A DNA stretch of 64,000 bases from positions 248,001 to 312,000 of the forward strand of contig NZ_CP038636.1 in assembly GCF_004768545.1 (NCBI RefSeq), given 5' to 3'. Of the stretch, positions 36,771 through 44,781 are shown in pieces. Source of the DNA: Cupriavidus oxalaticus (GTDB taxonomy: Bacteria; Pseudomonadota; Gammaproteobacteria; Burkholderiales; Burkholderiaceae). Under the pieces are notes generated by a model. The model was not told the DNA's origin. It was given only the letters and a program-made list of their open reading frames with translations, and did not search any database. The translations under genes and the position numbers were made by a program. The stretch's first letter is position 1. Each line of letters opens with the position of its first letter.

Positions 36771-37601
36771 CTAGCGGGCTGGGTTGAGCACGAAGTCGAA
36801 GTCGAGCCGGTAGGTGCCATCGGTCAGGCGGACCCAGTCGCCGATCAGGGACGTGCGCACGCCGAACACGGCGTCGGAGTCGAGGTACTTGTCGCCGCGC
36901 CGGAAAACGTGCGTGACGAGTGTCTCGTAGCCAGGTGCCTTGATCATGAAGTGCAGATGCGCGGGCCGCCATGGATGACGGCCGGTGGCGCGAAGTAGCT
37001 CGCCCACGGGGCCATCGTCAGGAATCGGGTAGGCCTGTGCGACGATGGTGCGGAAGTGGAAGCGGCCATCATCGCCCGACTTCAGCACGCCACGGCCCTG
37101 TGCCACTTCCAGCCCTTCATACTGCACGTCATAGTGGCCGTCGGCGTCGGCCTGCCAGGTTTCCACCACGGCATCGGCAATTGGCCGCCCGTCCGCGCCT
37201 GTGACCCGTCCGTAGACCGTGCAGGGCTCGCCCCTGGCCCCGTTCGCCAGATCCGCGCCGTGCTCGTAGTGCGGCGCGCCCTCGACATGGAAGGGCCCGA
37301 ACACGGTAGCCTCGGTGCAGCCATCGGGCTTCTGGTGGTTCATTGCCACCGTCAGCATCGACAGGCCCAGCACATCGCTGAGCAGGATGAACTCCTGGCG
37401 CTTGTCGTCGCACTTCTGCCCGGTGGCGGTAAGGAACTCAATCCCGCGCATCCATTCGGCTTCGGTCAGCCTGATCTTGCGTGCGAAGTCGTGCAGGTGC
37501 CCCACGAGGCTGGTCATGATCTCCCTGGTGCGCCGGTCAGGCGTATCGGCCAGGCGCGCAATGACGGCGCTGGTCAGGTTATGCTGGTCGTACTCTTGCA
37601 T
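36771..37601 (-). CDS. tcpC: (Chloro)hydroxyquinol 1,2-dioxygenase
   Basis: A 276-residue intradiol dioxygenase that opens 6-chlorohydroxyquinol or hydroxyquinol to (chloro)maleylacetate using Fe(III). An N-terminal helical dimer domain (residues 1-100) is followed by the barrel. The likely iron ligands are Y157 (ADGHYDVQYEG), Y191 (VAQAYPIPDDGPVG), H215 and H217 (RPAHLHFMI). FGPFHVEGAP and RGEPCTVYGRV are family signatures. It is the third catabolic step in this cluster, directly upstream of tcpY. Confidence 0.93.
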   Translation of the reverse strand: MQEYDQHNLTSAVIARLADTPDRRTREIMTSLVGHLHDFARKIRLTEAEWMRGIEFLTATGQKCDDKRQEFILLSDVLGLSMLTVAMNHQKPDGCTEATVFGPFHVEGAPHYEHGADLANGARGEPCTVYGRVTGADGRPIADAVVETWQADADGHYDVQYEGLEVAQGRGVLKSGDDGRFHFRTIVAQAYPIPDDGPVGELLRATGRHPWRPAHLHFMIKAPGYETLVTHVFRRGDKYLDSDAVFGVRTSLIGDWVRLTDGTYRLDFDFVLNPAR

Positions 37602-37618
37602 GGCGAGACTCCTTGCCG

Positions 37619-38209
37619 CTAGGCGAGCTGGCAGGCCTGGTCGAACGACAGGCGTGGACTGCGGGCGAACACTTTTTCGGGATCGCCGTGGCCAAGGGCG
37701 CAGATGAAGTTAGAGCGGATGCTGGTGCCGTCAAAGAAGGCCTGGTCGACAGCCTGGTTGTTGAAGCCGGACATGGGGCCGCAATCGAGGCCCAGCGCGC
37801 GTGCCGCGGCGATGAGATAGCCGCCTTGCAGAGTTCCGTTGCGAAACGCCGTGGTGGTGGCGAAATCCACTTTCTCGTCGCCCTCGAACCACGCCTTGAC
37901 CGCCGGGTTGTGCGGAAACAGATCCGGCAGGTGCTCGTAGAAGCGGGTGTCGTAGCCGACGATTGCGACGACGGGCGCGGCCATGGTCTTTTCGACGTTG
38001 CCCGGCGCCAGTGCCGGACGCAGCTTCTCCCTCCCTTCCTCTGTGCGCACGAACACCAGCCGGGCCGGCGAGCAGTTGACCGAGGTAGGGCCGAACTTCA
38101 TCAGCTCATACAGTTCATGCAGCTTGCTGTCGGGCACGGGCGTGGGCAGCCAGCCGTTCTGGCTGCGCGCGCCGCGGAAGATCTTGTCGAGCAGTTCATT
38201 GGTTTGCAT
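37619..38209 (-). CDS. tcpB: Nitroreductase-family quinone reductase
   Basis: A 196-residue flavoprotein of the RutE/HadB branch of nitroreductases: [40 protein letters not shown] and [13 protein letters not shown]. In Cupriavidus, TcpB is reported to reduce the chloroquinone released by TcpA to the hydroquinone, which protects the cell. It has 17 bases to tcpC and 69 to tcpA, in a tight operon. Confidence 0.87.
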   Translation of the reverse strand: MQTNELLDKIFRGARSQNGWLPTPVPDSKLHELYELMKFGPTSVNCSPARLVFVRTEEGREKLRPALAPGNVEKTMAAPVVAIVGYDTRFYEHLPDLFPHNPAVKAWFEGDEKVDFATTTAFRNGTLQGGYLIAAARALGLDCGPMSGFNNQAVDQAFFDGTSIRSNFICALGHGDPEKVFARSPRLSFDQACQLA

Positions 38210-38278
38210 CTTGCACTCCTTCCTTGGTTCAGGTGTTCCGGCCGGACGGGCCTGCCGGTAGGTGAAACGGTCGGGCGG

Positions 38279-39832
38279 TCATACGGTCATCGTGCCGCTC
38301 AGCGCGAGCTTTTCCTGGTGTCGCGCCGAATCCAGTGCCTGGGCGTAGCCGGCGGTGGCCTTGTATTCGCTCTCGTGGACCTCGGTGAGCTCGATGCCGC
38401 AGACCTTGCGGGCCAGGGTGCCGTACGGACCGGCTGCGGAGAACTCGGCGCGCTGCATGGTCAGCATGCGGATGGCCTGCAGCGGGGTGCCATTGAAGTT
38501 CTCGAAGACGAACAGCCGGTTGCCCCAGTCGGTCAGGAACAGGTCGCGGATCACGCGACCGATCTTCACGCGGTCGTGCGGCTTGCCGACCGGGCCGTTG
38601 TTCATGCGCTCGAACCAACCATTCAGGGTCTTGTCGTTCCACTGGTCCTCGCTGGCAAAGATCAGTGCGCTGCGCCCGGAGAGGTCGACCAGCTCGTAGA
38701 TCATCTCCGAGAAGTTCTCGAGGTATAGCGCGCGGCCGAAGTCGTAGATGAGGATGTTCGGCTTATAGGCGCCCCCAGGCGTATGGAAGCCCAGTTCCTC
38801 GCTGGCGACGATGTGCGCCAGCATGGCCTGGTGAAAGCCGATCAGCTTGGCCACGCGAGTCTGCACTGCGGGAATCTTGTTGGTGCCGATATGCTCGGTG
38901 ATCAGGATCGCCAGGCCGGCCATCAGTTCGGCGCGCACCGACTGGCGGATGAGGGCGTGATAGTGCAGCCAGTCGAACACTCGCTGCGGGTAGAGCTTGG
39001 CGTGTTCGGGGTTGCCTAGGTGGAACACGTGCGACCAGGGGATGAAGACATTCTCGAATACAGTCATGCCGTCCAGTTCGTCGCCCTGTGAGGCGAGCGG
39101 ATGCTCGATGGGATCGTCCTTGACCACGCTCTCGCGGCAGACGATGGTCACGCCCGGGGTGTTGACCGGGGTGGCGGCAAAAATGATCTGGTCGCCCGGG
39201 ATGCCGGGGCGGAAAAACACCCCGATGTGGATCCAGTCGGCAAAGGCGACGCCGGTGCCGATCGCCTTGACACCTGACACGACGATGCCCTTGTCGTTCT
39301 TCTCGATCACGCGCAGCCCGGGCGAGCGCTGCTGGGCATCGGGGTTCGAGCGGTCCATCTGCGGGTCGACGAACTGCGGCGCACAGTTCAGGTCATGCTG
39401 CTTGGCGAAGTTGACGAAGTCGACGATGTTCTTTGCCTTGATCTTGCCCTCAGCGCCGATAGTCTGCGTTTCCCACGGCGACGGATCGTCGATGTAGGTC
39501 TGGAGCACGTAGTTGTTGACGTCCGGTGTGCGCGGGAACGAAGCGCCGGCCATCTCGCGCATGATGGTCTCGTGGTACTTACGCTTGCGGCGCAGCTGCT
39601 CCTTGTCGAAGTGGCCGAACCATTGCATGGTGCGGCGTTCGCCGTCGGTGTCGACGAAGGTCATCACATCCTGCAGGTCGGGGCGATGGTGCAGGTCGTA
39701 GAAATCGGCGTGGCGCTGCGCGTAGTCCCGTGTCTTGGGGTGCGTCGCGACGTTGTCGATCTTCTCGTTGCCTACCCATACGTTGCGGCCGTCGTTGAGC
39801 GATTCCAGGTACTGCTTGCCAGTGCGAATCAT
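38279..39832 (-). CDS. tcpA: FADH2-dependent chlorophenol monooxygenase
   Basis: A 517-residue two-component monooxygenase of the HpaB/TftD/HadA family. It uses FADH2 from a separate reductase to hydroxylate and dechlorinate 2,4,6-trichlorophenol or related phenols at the para and ortho positions. It begins MIRTGKQYLESLNDGRNVWV. RKRKYHETIMREMAGASFPR, GVFFRPGIPGDQIIF and VFENVFIPWSHVFHLGNPEH are diagnostic. The length equals known TcpA/HadA. Substrate range cannot be set from sequence, since 4-nitrophenol and other halophenols are also used by this family. Confidence 0.93.
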   Translation of the reverse strand: MIRTGKQYLESLNDGRNVWVGNEKIDNVATHPKTRDYAQRHADFYDLHHRPDLQDVMTFVDTDGERRTMQWFGHFDKEQLRRKRKYHETIMREMAGASFPRTPDVNNYVLQTYIDDPSPWETQTIGAEGKIKAKNIVDFVNFAKQHDLNCAPQFVDPQMDRSNPDAQQRSPGLRVIEKNDKGIVVSGVKAIGTGVAFADWIHIGVFFRPGIPGDQIIFAATPVNTPGVTIVCRESVVKDDPIEHPLASQGDELDGMTVFENVFIPWSHVFHLGNPEHAKLYPQRVFDWLHYHALIRQSVRAELMAGLAILITEHIGTNKIPAVQTRVAKLIGFHQAMLAHIVASEELGFHTPGGAYKPNILIYDFGRALYLENFSEMIYELVDLSGRSALIFASEDQWNDKTLNGWFERMNNGPVGKPHDRVKIGRVIRDLFLTDWGNRLFVFENFNGTPLQAIRMLTMQRAEFSAAGPYGTLARKVCGIELTEVHESEYKATAGYAQALDSARHQEKLALSGTMTV

Positions 39833-39936
39833 CGCGAGGTCTCCTTTGTGGATGATGTTCGGGGTGTGACAGTCCCTGCCATGGAGAAGGGCATACGGAC
39901 ATGGATATGGAATTCCGGTGCTGCGGGGCGCGCGCG

Positions 39937-40488
39937 TCAGTCCGCGACCGGGTGCGTGGTGGCGTAGTTGCGGCGGCAGTAGACCAGCGGCGTGTCGTTG
40001 CCGCGTTCGCCGCCGGCGCTGCCGAAGACTTGCGCGACGAAGACGCTGTGGGTGCCGATCTCGATCTGGTCGACCACTTTGCAGTCGAGGGCGACCATCG
40101 CGGATTTGCTGTATGGCGCGCCGGTGGTGAACACGCCCCAGCTGTCACCATCGAAGCGCTGCGCCATCGGCACCGCGCCGGCCCCGGCGAACAGCTGGGA
40201 CACCGAGGTCTGGCTCGCGTGCAGCCAGTTGATGCTGACCACGCCGTTGGTCTTGATCACGCTGTTTGCGGCGCTGCGGCGGTTGATGCAGAAGAGCACA
40301 GTGGGCGGCGAGTCGCTGACCGAACAGACCGCCGAGCACGTGACGCCGGCACGACCGCCTGCGCCGTCGGTAGCGATCACGGTCACGGCGGTGACGGCAT
40401 GCGACAAGGCATCGCGAAAGCTTGCGGCATCGATGCCAGGATCGGTAATGCGGCTTGCTACGGCTTCGATGGATACTGCGGACGACAT
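39937..40488 (-). CDS. tcpX: Flavin reductase partner of the monooxygenase
   Basis: A 183-residue flavin reductase (HpaC/FRD family) supplying FADH2 to TcpA from NADH. Motifs are HAVTAVTVIATDGAGGRAGV, SVSDSPPTVLFCINRRSAAN and GAPYSKSAMVALDCKVVDQI. It is the first gene of the minus-strand operon, divergent from the LysR gene with a 148-base promoter region. Confidence 0.9.
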   Translation of the reverse strand: MSSAVSIEAVASRITDPGIDAASFRDALSHAVTAVTVIATDGAGGRAGVTCSAVCSVSDSPPTVLFCINRRSAANSVIKTNGVVSINWLHASQTSVSQLFAGAGAVPMAQRFDGDSWGVFTTGAPYSKSAMVALDCKVVDQIEIGTHSVFVAQVFGSAGGERGNDTPLVYCRRNYATTHPVAD

Positions 40489-40538
40489 GGCAATCTCCTC
40501 CTGATGGGGCCTTCGTCCTCGCGCTGCAACAGGGCGTA

Positions 40539-40561
40539 GACGAAGTTTCGTCTCTTGAAAC
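40539..40561. promoter_or_regulatory. Candidate TcpR operator between tcpR and tcpX
   Basis: Two overlapping inverted repeats occur: GACGAA-GT-TTCGTC at 40539-40552 and GTTTC-N7-GAAAC at 40545-40561. The latter fits the T-N11-A form of LysR sites. They lie 51-73 bases upstream of the tcpX start, inside the divergent promoter region. Confidence 0.5.
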
Positions 40562-40636
40562 CTGCTTTCTGATCTGTGTCAGCTGTGTGAAACTAGACTA
40601 CAGCCGAGTCGGCCCGTTTGCTAATCACCTCGCGTC

Positions 40637-41608
40637 ATGGACACTATTCCCCAGCGTCATGAAGACGAACTCAGCCTGAACCACCTGCTGGTGCTTGATG
40701 TGCTGCTCAGCGAGCGCAGCCTTACCAAGGCCGCGCGCGTGCTCAACCTGACCCAGCCGGCGCTGAGCAAGACCCTGGCGCGGCTACGCCACTATTTCGG
40801 TGATCCGCTGTTCGTCCGGGTGGGCCTGCGCATGGAACCCACGCCCAAGGCAATGGAGCTTGGCGAGCCGGTGCGGGACATTCTGCAGAGCGTGCGTGCA
40901 TTGCGCTCAGACCATGCCAGCTTTGATCCACGCACCAGCCAGCGCAGCTTCCGCTTCTTCCTGCTAGATGCCGGCGCCTCGCAAATGCTGCCACCATTGC
41001 TAAGCCGGCTGGCGGAGGAAGCGCCGGGTATCCTAGTGCAGGCGGTCAACGCCGATGCCACGCATCTCGATCTCTGGCTGGAAAATGGCCTTGTCGATCT
41101 GGCGATTGGCTCGTTCCCCACGCTGACGCAGAGCATCCGTCGCCAGTTGCTATGGCGTGAGACCTACGGCGCCGTGGTACGCAAGAACCATCCGCGGCTG
41201 GCGCAGCTTGGCGAGCCGGACGCCTTCATAGCCGAGAAGCATGTGCTGGTTTCCGCGGTCGGGACCGGTCATGAACACCTCAGCGTCGAGCGCGCCATCG
41301 AAGCCGGCGTGCCGCATACCAACATCGTCTGCCGCGTGCCGAGCTTTGCCACGGCGGCCCTGATCGCCCGGCATTCGGACGCGGTGGCTATCCTGCCGCT
41401 GACGCTGGCCCGGGCACTATGCGCGGACCTGGACCTGGCAGTGGTGGCGCCTCCGCTGTCGCTGCCCGGCATGGACATCGCCCAGCACTGGCACGATCGC
41501 GTGCACCGGGAGCCGGGCAACCAGTGGATTCGCGCGCTGGTACACAGGCTCTTTGCCCGCCATGATGCCGTGGCGGACGCGGGTGCCGGGATTGGCATGG
41601 AGGGATGA
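40637..41608 (+). CDS. tcpR: LysR-family activator of the chlorophenol operon
   Basis: A 323-residue LysR-type regulator. The N-terminal HTH has LLVLDVLLSERSLTKAARVL and QPALSKTLARLRHYFGDPLF. The effector domain is of the NodD/PcpR-like branch (IARHSDAVAILPLTLARALC, then MDIAQHWHDRVHREPGNQWI). It is divergent from the catabolic operon, the standard layout for an inducer-dependent activator. The inducer is probably a chlorinated phenol. Confidence 0.88.
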   Translation: MDTIPQRHEDELSLNHLLVLDVLLSERSLTKAARVLNLTQPALSKTLARLRHYFGDPLFVRVGLRMEPTPKAMELGEPVRDILQSVRALRSDHASFDPRTSQRSFRFFLLDAGASQMLPPLLSRLAEEAPGILVQAVNADATHLDLWLENGLVDLAIGSFPTLTQSIRRQLLWRETYGAVVRKNHPRLAQLGEPDAFIAEKHVLVSAVGTGHEHLSVERAIEAGVPHTNIVCRVPSFATAALIARHSDAVAILPLTLARALCADLDLAVVAPPLSLPGMDIAQHWHDRVHREPGNQWIRALVHRLFARHDAVADAGAGIGMEG

Positions 41609-41699
41609 GCGCCGGTTATAGTCGTCATGAAAACAAGAGATTGGCATCCCGCGCCGTCCCCTCCTAGCATGCGGTTCATGACAAGACGAGGAGTCCATC

Positions 41700-42581
41700 A
41701 TGCAGGTGACAAGACGAGCCGACCCGCTGCGGCTGGCAGCATCCGTTGTTTCGATCGGCACCTTCGACGGCGTGCACCGCGGGCACCGCGCGGTCCTGGC
41801 CGATTTGCGCGCCGCGGGGCATTCGCTCGGGCTGCCGACCGTGTTGCTGACATTTGACCCGCATCCGCGTGCGTTCCTGCAGCCGCAGAGCGCGCCCCGC
41901 ATGATCTCCACCGTTGATGACCGTATCGCGCTGCTGGCTGAAAGCGGCGCCGTCGACCACTGCCTGGTACTGCCGTTCGACCGCGCCCTCAGCGAAGCCA
42001 GTGCGGATGACTTTGTCCGTGGACTGCTGCTGGCGCGTCTGGGCATGCGGCGGCTGGTGGTTGGCGCGAACTTTTGCTGCGGACGAGGACGACAGGGCAA
42101 CGTCGATTACCTCGGCCAGCTTGGCAAAGCGTACGGCTATGCCGTCGAGCCGGTTCGGCTGCGGGCCACCGATGCAGCCGGGGCAGGCGTGCGCTGTTCA
42201 TCCACGGAGGCCCGCCGCCTGATCCAGAGTGGCGACGTGCGCGCTGCTGCTGCATTGCTGGCGCGTCCGCACGAGATCCGCGCCATGGTGGTGACCAGGA
42301 CGCCCGCCCGCGCCAGCGGCGCGGCGGAGATTCGTCTTCCGGAGGGAATCTGCTTGCCGCCTGTGGGGCAATATGCTGCCGCGGTCCGAGTCCAGATTGG
42401 TGCCCAACGCTGGAGCCCGGCGCTCGTGCATCTGACAGGAGCGGACGGCATGGCGCGCGTGTTCAGCGACGCGCAGTTCGCGCCGAGGCAGGGCAGTGCG
42501 GTGTCGGTGCGCTTCTTCGGCGCGGCGCCGGCGAAGCCGTGCTCGGACAAATATCCGCTGCAACGCCCTGCACGGCTGTGA
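41700..42581 (+). CDS. RibF-like FAD synthetase with degenerate kinase half
   Basis: A 293-residue paralogue of bifunctional RibF. The N-terminal FMN adenylyltransferase half is complete: IGTFDGVHRGHR (residues 19-30), TFDPHPRAFL, VVGANFCCGRGRQGN and the C-terminal loop CSSTEARRLIQSG (SST at 167-169). The C-terminal half (about 190-293) should be riboflavin kinase. However, it lacks the GFPTAN substrate motif and looks divergent (LPEGICLPPVGQYAAAVRVQ), so it may only adenylate FMN to FAD. It lies 90 bases after tcpR in the same direction. The likely job is to supply FAD to the TcpX/TcpA pair; that is inference. Confidence 0.78.
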   Translation: MQVTRRADPLRLAASVVSIGTFDGVHRGHRAVLADLRAAGHSLGLPTVLLTFDPHPRAFLQPQSAPRMISTVDDRIALLAESGAVDHCLVLPFDRALSEASADDFVRGLLLARLGMRRLVVGANFCCGRGRQGNVDYLGQLGKAYGYAVEPVRLRATDAAGAGVRCSSTEARRLIQSGDVRAAAALLARPHEIRAMVVTRTPARASGAAEIRLPEGICLPPVGQYAAAVRVQIGAQRWSPALVHLTGADGMARVFSDAQFAPRQGSAVSVRFFGAAPAKPCSDKYPLQRPARL

Positions 42582-42791
42582 CCAGCAGTGTACCAACCAA
42601 GTAACCGGTACCGCGTGATTTCCGGTAGAAGCCCACGGCAGAGCGCGCTAAGGGATGACCCACATCGCAAGGCCTCGCTTAGCTCCCCTGCACAACTGTG
42701 ACTACGCCGGACAGGAAGATCTTCCCACCAACCAAGGCGTCTGTCAGACGTAAAACCATTCGCCCTTTGCCATTCCGAATGCCGGACGCTA

Positions 42792-42914
42792 CTGATTTCC
42801 TTGGGTATCTACCTGAATAGAGAGAGCCTGGAGTTAGCCGTCTGCCGGCGCCGCGATCTGGAAAGCCCTTTTATCGAGCCGCTCATTGCGGCGGCACAGC
42901 ACGCGCTCCGATGA
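42792..42914 (+). pseudogene. LysR-family regulator, C-terminal scrap
   Basis: The frame LISLGIYLNRESLELAVCRR and DLESPFIEPLIAAAQHALR ending in TGA at 42912 resembles the final helix of LysR regulators. Nothing upstream is in register. The rest of 42582-43042 shows no gene. Confidence 0.45.
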
Positions 42915-43042
42915 CGGCTATGGATCGGGAGAGCGAAGCCCCGGGCCTTTGCGTTCCGAGGCCAGCCTTGACTGGCTGCGGGTGGTGTACGCTGCCAAAC
43001 CTATGTGTGTCGCGGGGTGTGTGGAAATCCGGAATCGGCGTT

Positions 43043-43114
<72 letters not shown>

Positions 43115-43308
43115 TCGTCACCACGCGAAGGTGATGCAGTCCTTGGGCGGTGCGCGGTAGGTCATCGAACAAAGAGCGGTTGTTCGCGTCGAGCAATGCG
43201 ACTGTCTCAGACAGGGTCGGTCAGAGACAGCCGTGGCCTGGCGGTGGGCAATCGGCCGGGATTGCAGCAACCCACCGACGGCGGATGCCGCCGTTATCTT
43301 CCTTGCGG

Positions 43309-44781
43309 TCAGCTAGCTTTCGTTCCATTCGTCGGCGCGGGCTCCCATCCACCACCGAGTGCACGAAACACGCCAACGGCGGCTCTCGCAGCATTTGCGC
43401 GTTTTGCTTCCAGCTCATCGCGTGCGGTCAATAGTTGGCGATCGGCGATCAGAACATCAGTCAACGTGATGGATCCGGCGCGATACGCTTGCTCCGACAG
43501 GTCACGGGACTTCACAAGCGCTTGAACCTCATTCCGAAGCTGGACCACATGAATCTCGGTCTGAGTCAGGGCGGTGAATGCGTTCTCCACGTCTTCGGCA
43601 GCGCGAAGTACAGTCTTGCGATAGAGCGCCAGCGCCTCGGCATTGGCGCCGCGTGCCTGAGCCACCTCTGCGTCCACCTTGCCGAAATCGAACAGTCTCC
43701 AGCGCAACGCACCGCCACCCGTCGCCGTGAAGGCGGAGGAAGTGAAGAGCTTCGCAGCGTTCAGACTGTCGAATCCCAGAGCGCCAGACAGTGAAATCTT
43801 GGGGTAGTAGTCGGAGATCGCTACCCCGATGCGCTCGCTCGATGCAGCCAGACGGCGCTCCGCAGCAATGATGTCGGGACGACGACGCAACACCTCCTGT
43901 GGCTCAGCATCCGCAGGCACTCCAGGAACTGCCGGAATATCACTTACCGCACCGAGCTCTTGTACATACGTACCAGGCTGAACCCCCATCAGGACATCGA
44001 GTCGATTGAGCTGTTGCTCCAAGCCGATGCGCAGCGGAGGAACAGAGGCCAACGCATGCTTCAGCAGCGCGTCGGCCTGCGCAATCTCCCGTCCCTGTGC
44101 CGCGCCAGCATCGTAGCGGTCACGTACCAGCCGTAGCAGACGTTCATCCGTCTCAATCTGCCTTCCGGCGATGGCCAGTCGCGCCTGGTAGCCGCGGATC
44201 TGTAAGTACGCGTCAGCTGCGTCGGCCGCGACCATCACACGCGTGCCGGCATGATCGGCTTCTGCTGCGATGGCCTCATATTCGGCCGCCGCGGCACCGC
44301 GCCGCAGCCCACCGAACAGATCGATTTCCCAGCTTGCAGCCGGACCAACCGTGTAGAAAGGGGTGTTCCGCTTGAAAGCCGGGCTTCCCGACGCAACAGA
44401 GCCGAGGGGGCCACGCAGGCTCTGATGGGTATAGCCTGCTGCGGCATCGAAATCCACAGTCGGAAGAAGCTGCGCTCCGGCGCTACTCGCTACTGCACGA
44501 GCCTGCTGCACACGAGCTATCGATGCCGCCAGATCCAGATTCTGGCCAAGTGCACGCTGGACGATATTGACAAGCATCGGGTCGTTAAACCCGTGCCACC
44601 AGTTCTCCAGTGATGGCGCCGGTGCTGCTTTATTCGCTGCGGCGGCCGTGCTGTGGAACGGCGTCATATCGTTTGTTGGCGGCGATGTGTAGTCGGGGCC
44701 GACGGCGCAGCCTGCCAGCAGTGCGTTCAACAACAGGGTGCCTACGGCTGTCTTGGACAGCTTCGACGGAATGCGGGTCAT
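43309..44781 (-). CDS. NodT-family outer-membrane efflux channel lipoprotein
   Basis: A 490-residue outer-membrane factor (OprM/NodT type). It begins MTRIPSKLSKTAVGTLLLNALLAGCAVGPDY, where LLAGC is the lipobox and CAVGPDY the usual mature start. Two repeated helical halves follow (ASIARVQQARAVASSAGAQL; AQARGANAEALALYRKTVL). It forms the TolC-like exit duct for the RND pump. Its ATG overlaps the pump's stop (ATGA at 44778-44781), so translation is coupled. Confidence 0.92.
   Translation of the reverse strand: MTRIPSKLSKTAVGTLLLNALLAGCAVGPDYTSPPTNDMTPFHSTAAAANKAAPAPSLENWWHGFNDPMLVNIVQRALGQNLDLAASIARVQQARAVASSAGAQLLPTVDFDAAAGYTHQSLRGPLGSVASGSPAFKRNTPFYTVGPAASWEIDLFGGLRRGAAAAEYEAIAAEADHAGTRVMVAADAADAYLQIRGYQARLAIAGRQIETDERLLRLVRDRYDAGAAQGREIAQADALLKHALASVPPLRIGLEQQLNRLDVLMGVQPGTYVQELGAVSDIPAVPGVPADAEPQEVLRRRPDIIAAERRLAASSERIGVAISDYYPKISLSGALGFDSLNAAKLFTSSAFTATGGGALRWRLFDFGKVDAEVAQARGANAEALALYRKTVLRAAEDVENAFTALTQTEIHVVQLRNEVQALVKSRDLSEQAYRAGSITLTDVLIADRQLLTARDELEAKRANAARAAVGVFRALGGGWEPAPTNGTKAS

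Noticed and set aside
43195..43245. CTGTCTC/GAGACAG inverted repeat after the RND operon as its terminator
   Set aside because: No T-tract follows on the minus strand and it lies about 75 bases beyond the stop, so I do not claim a terminator.
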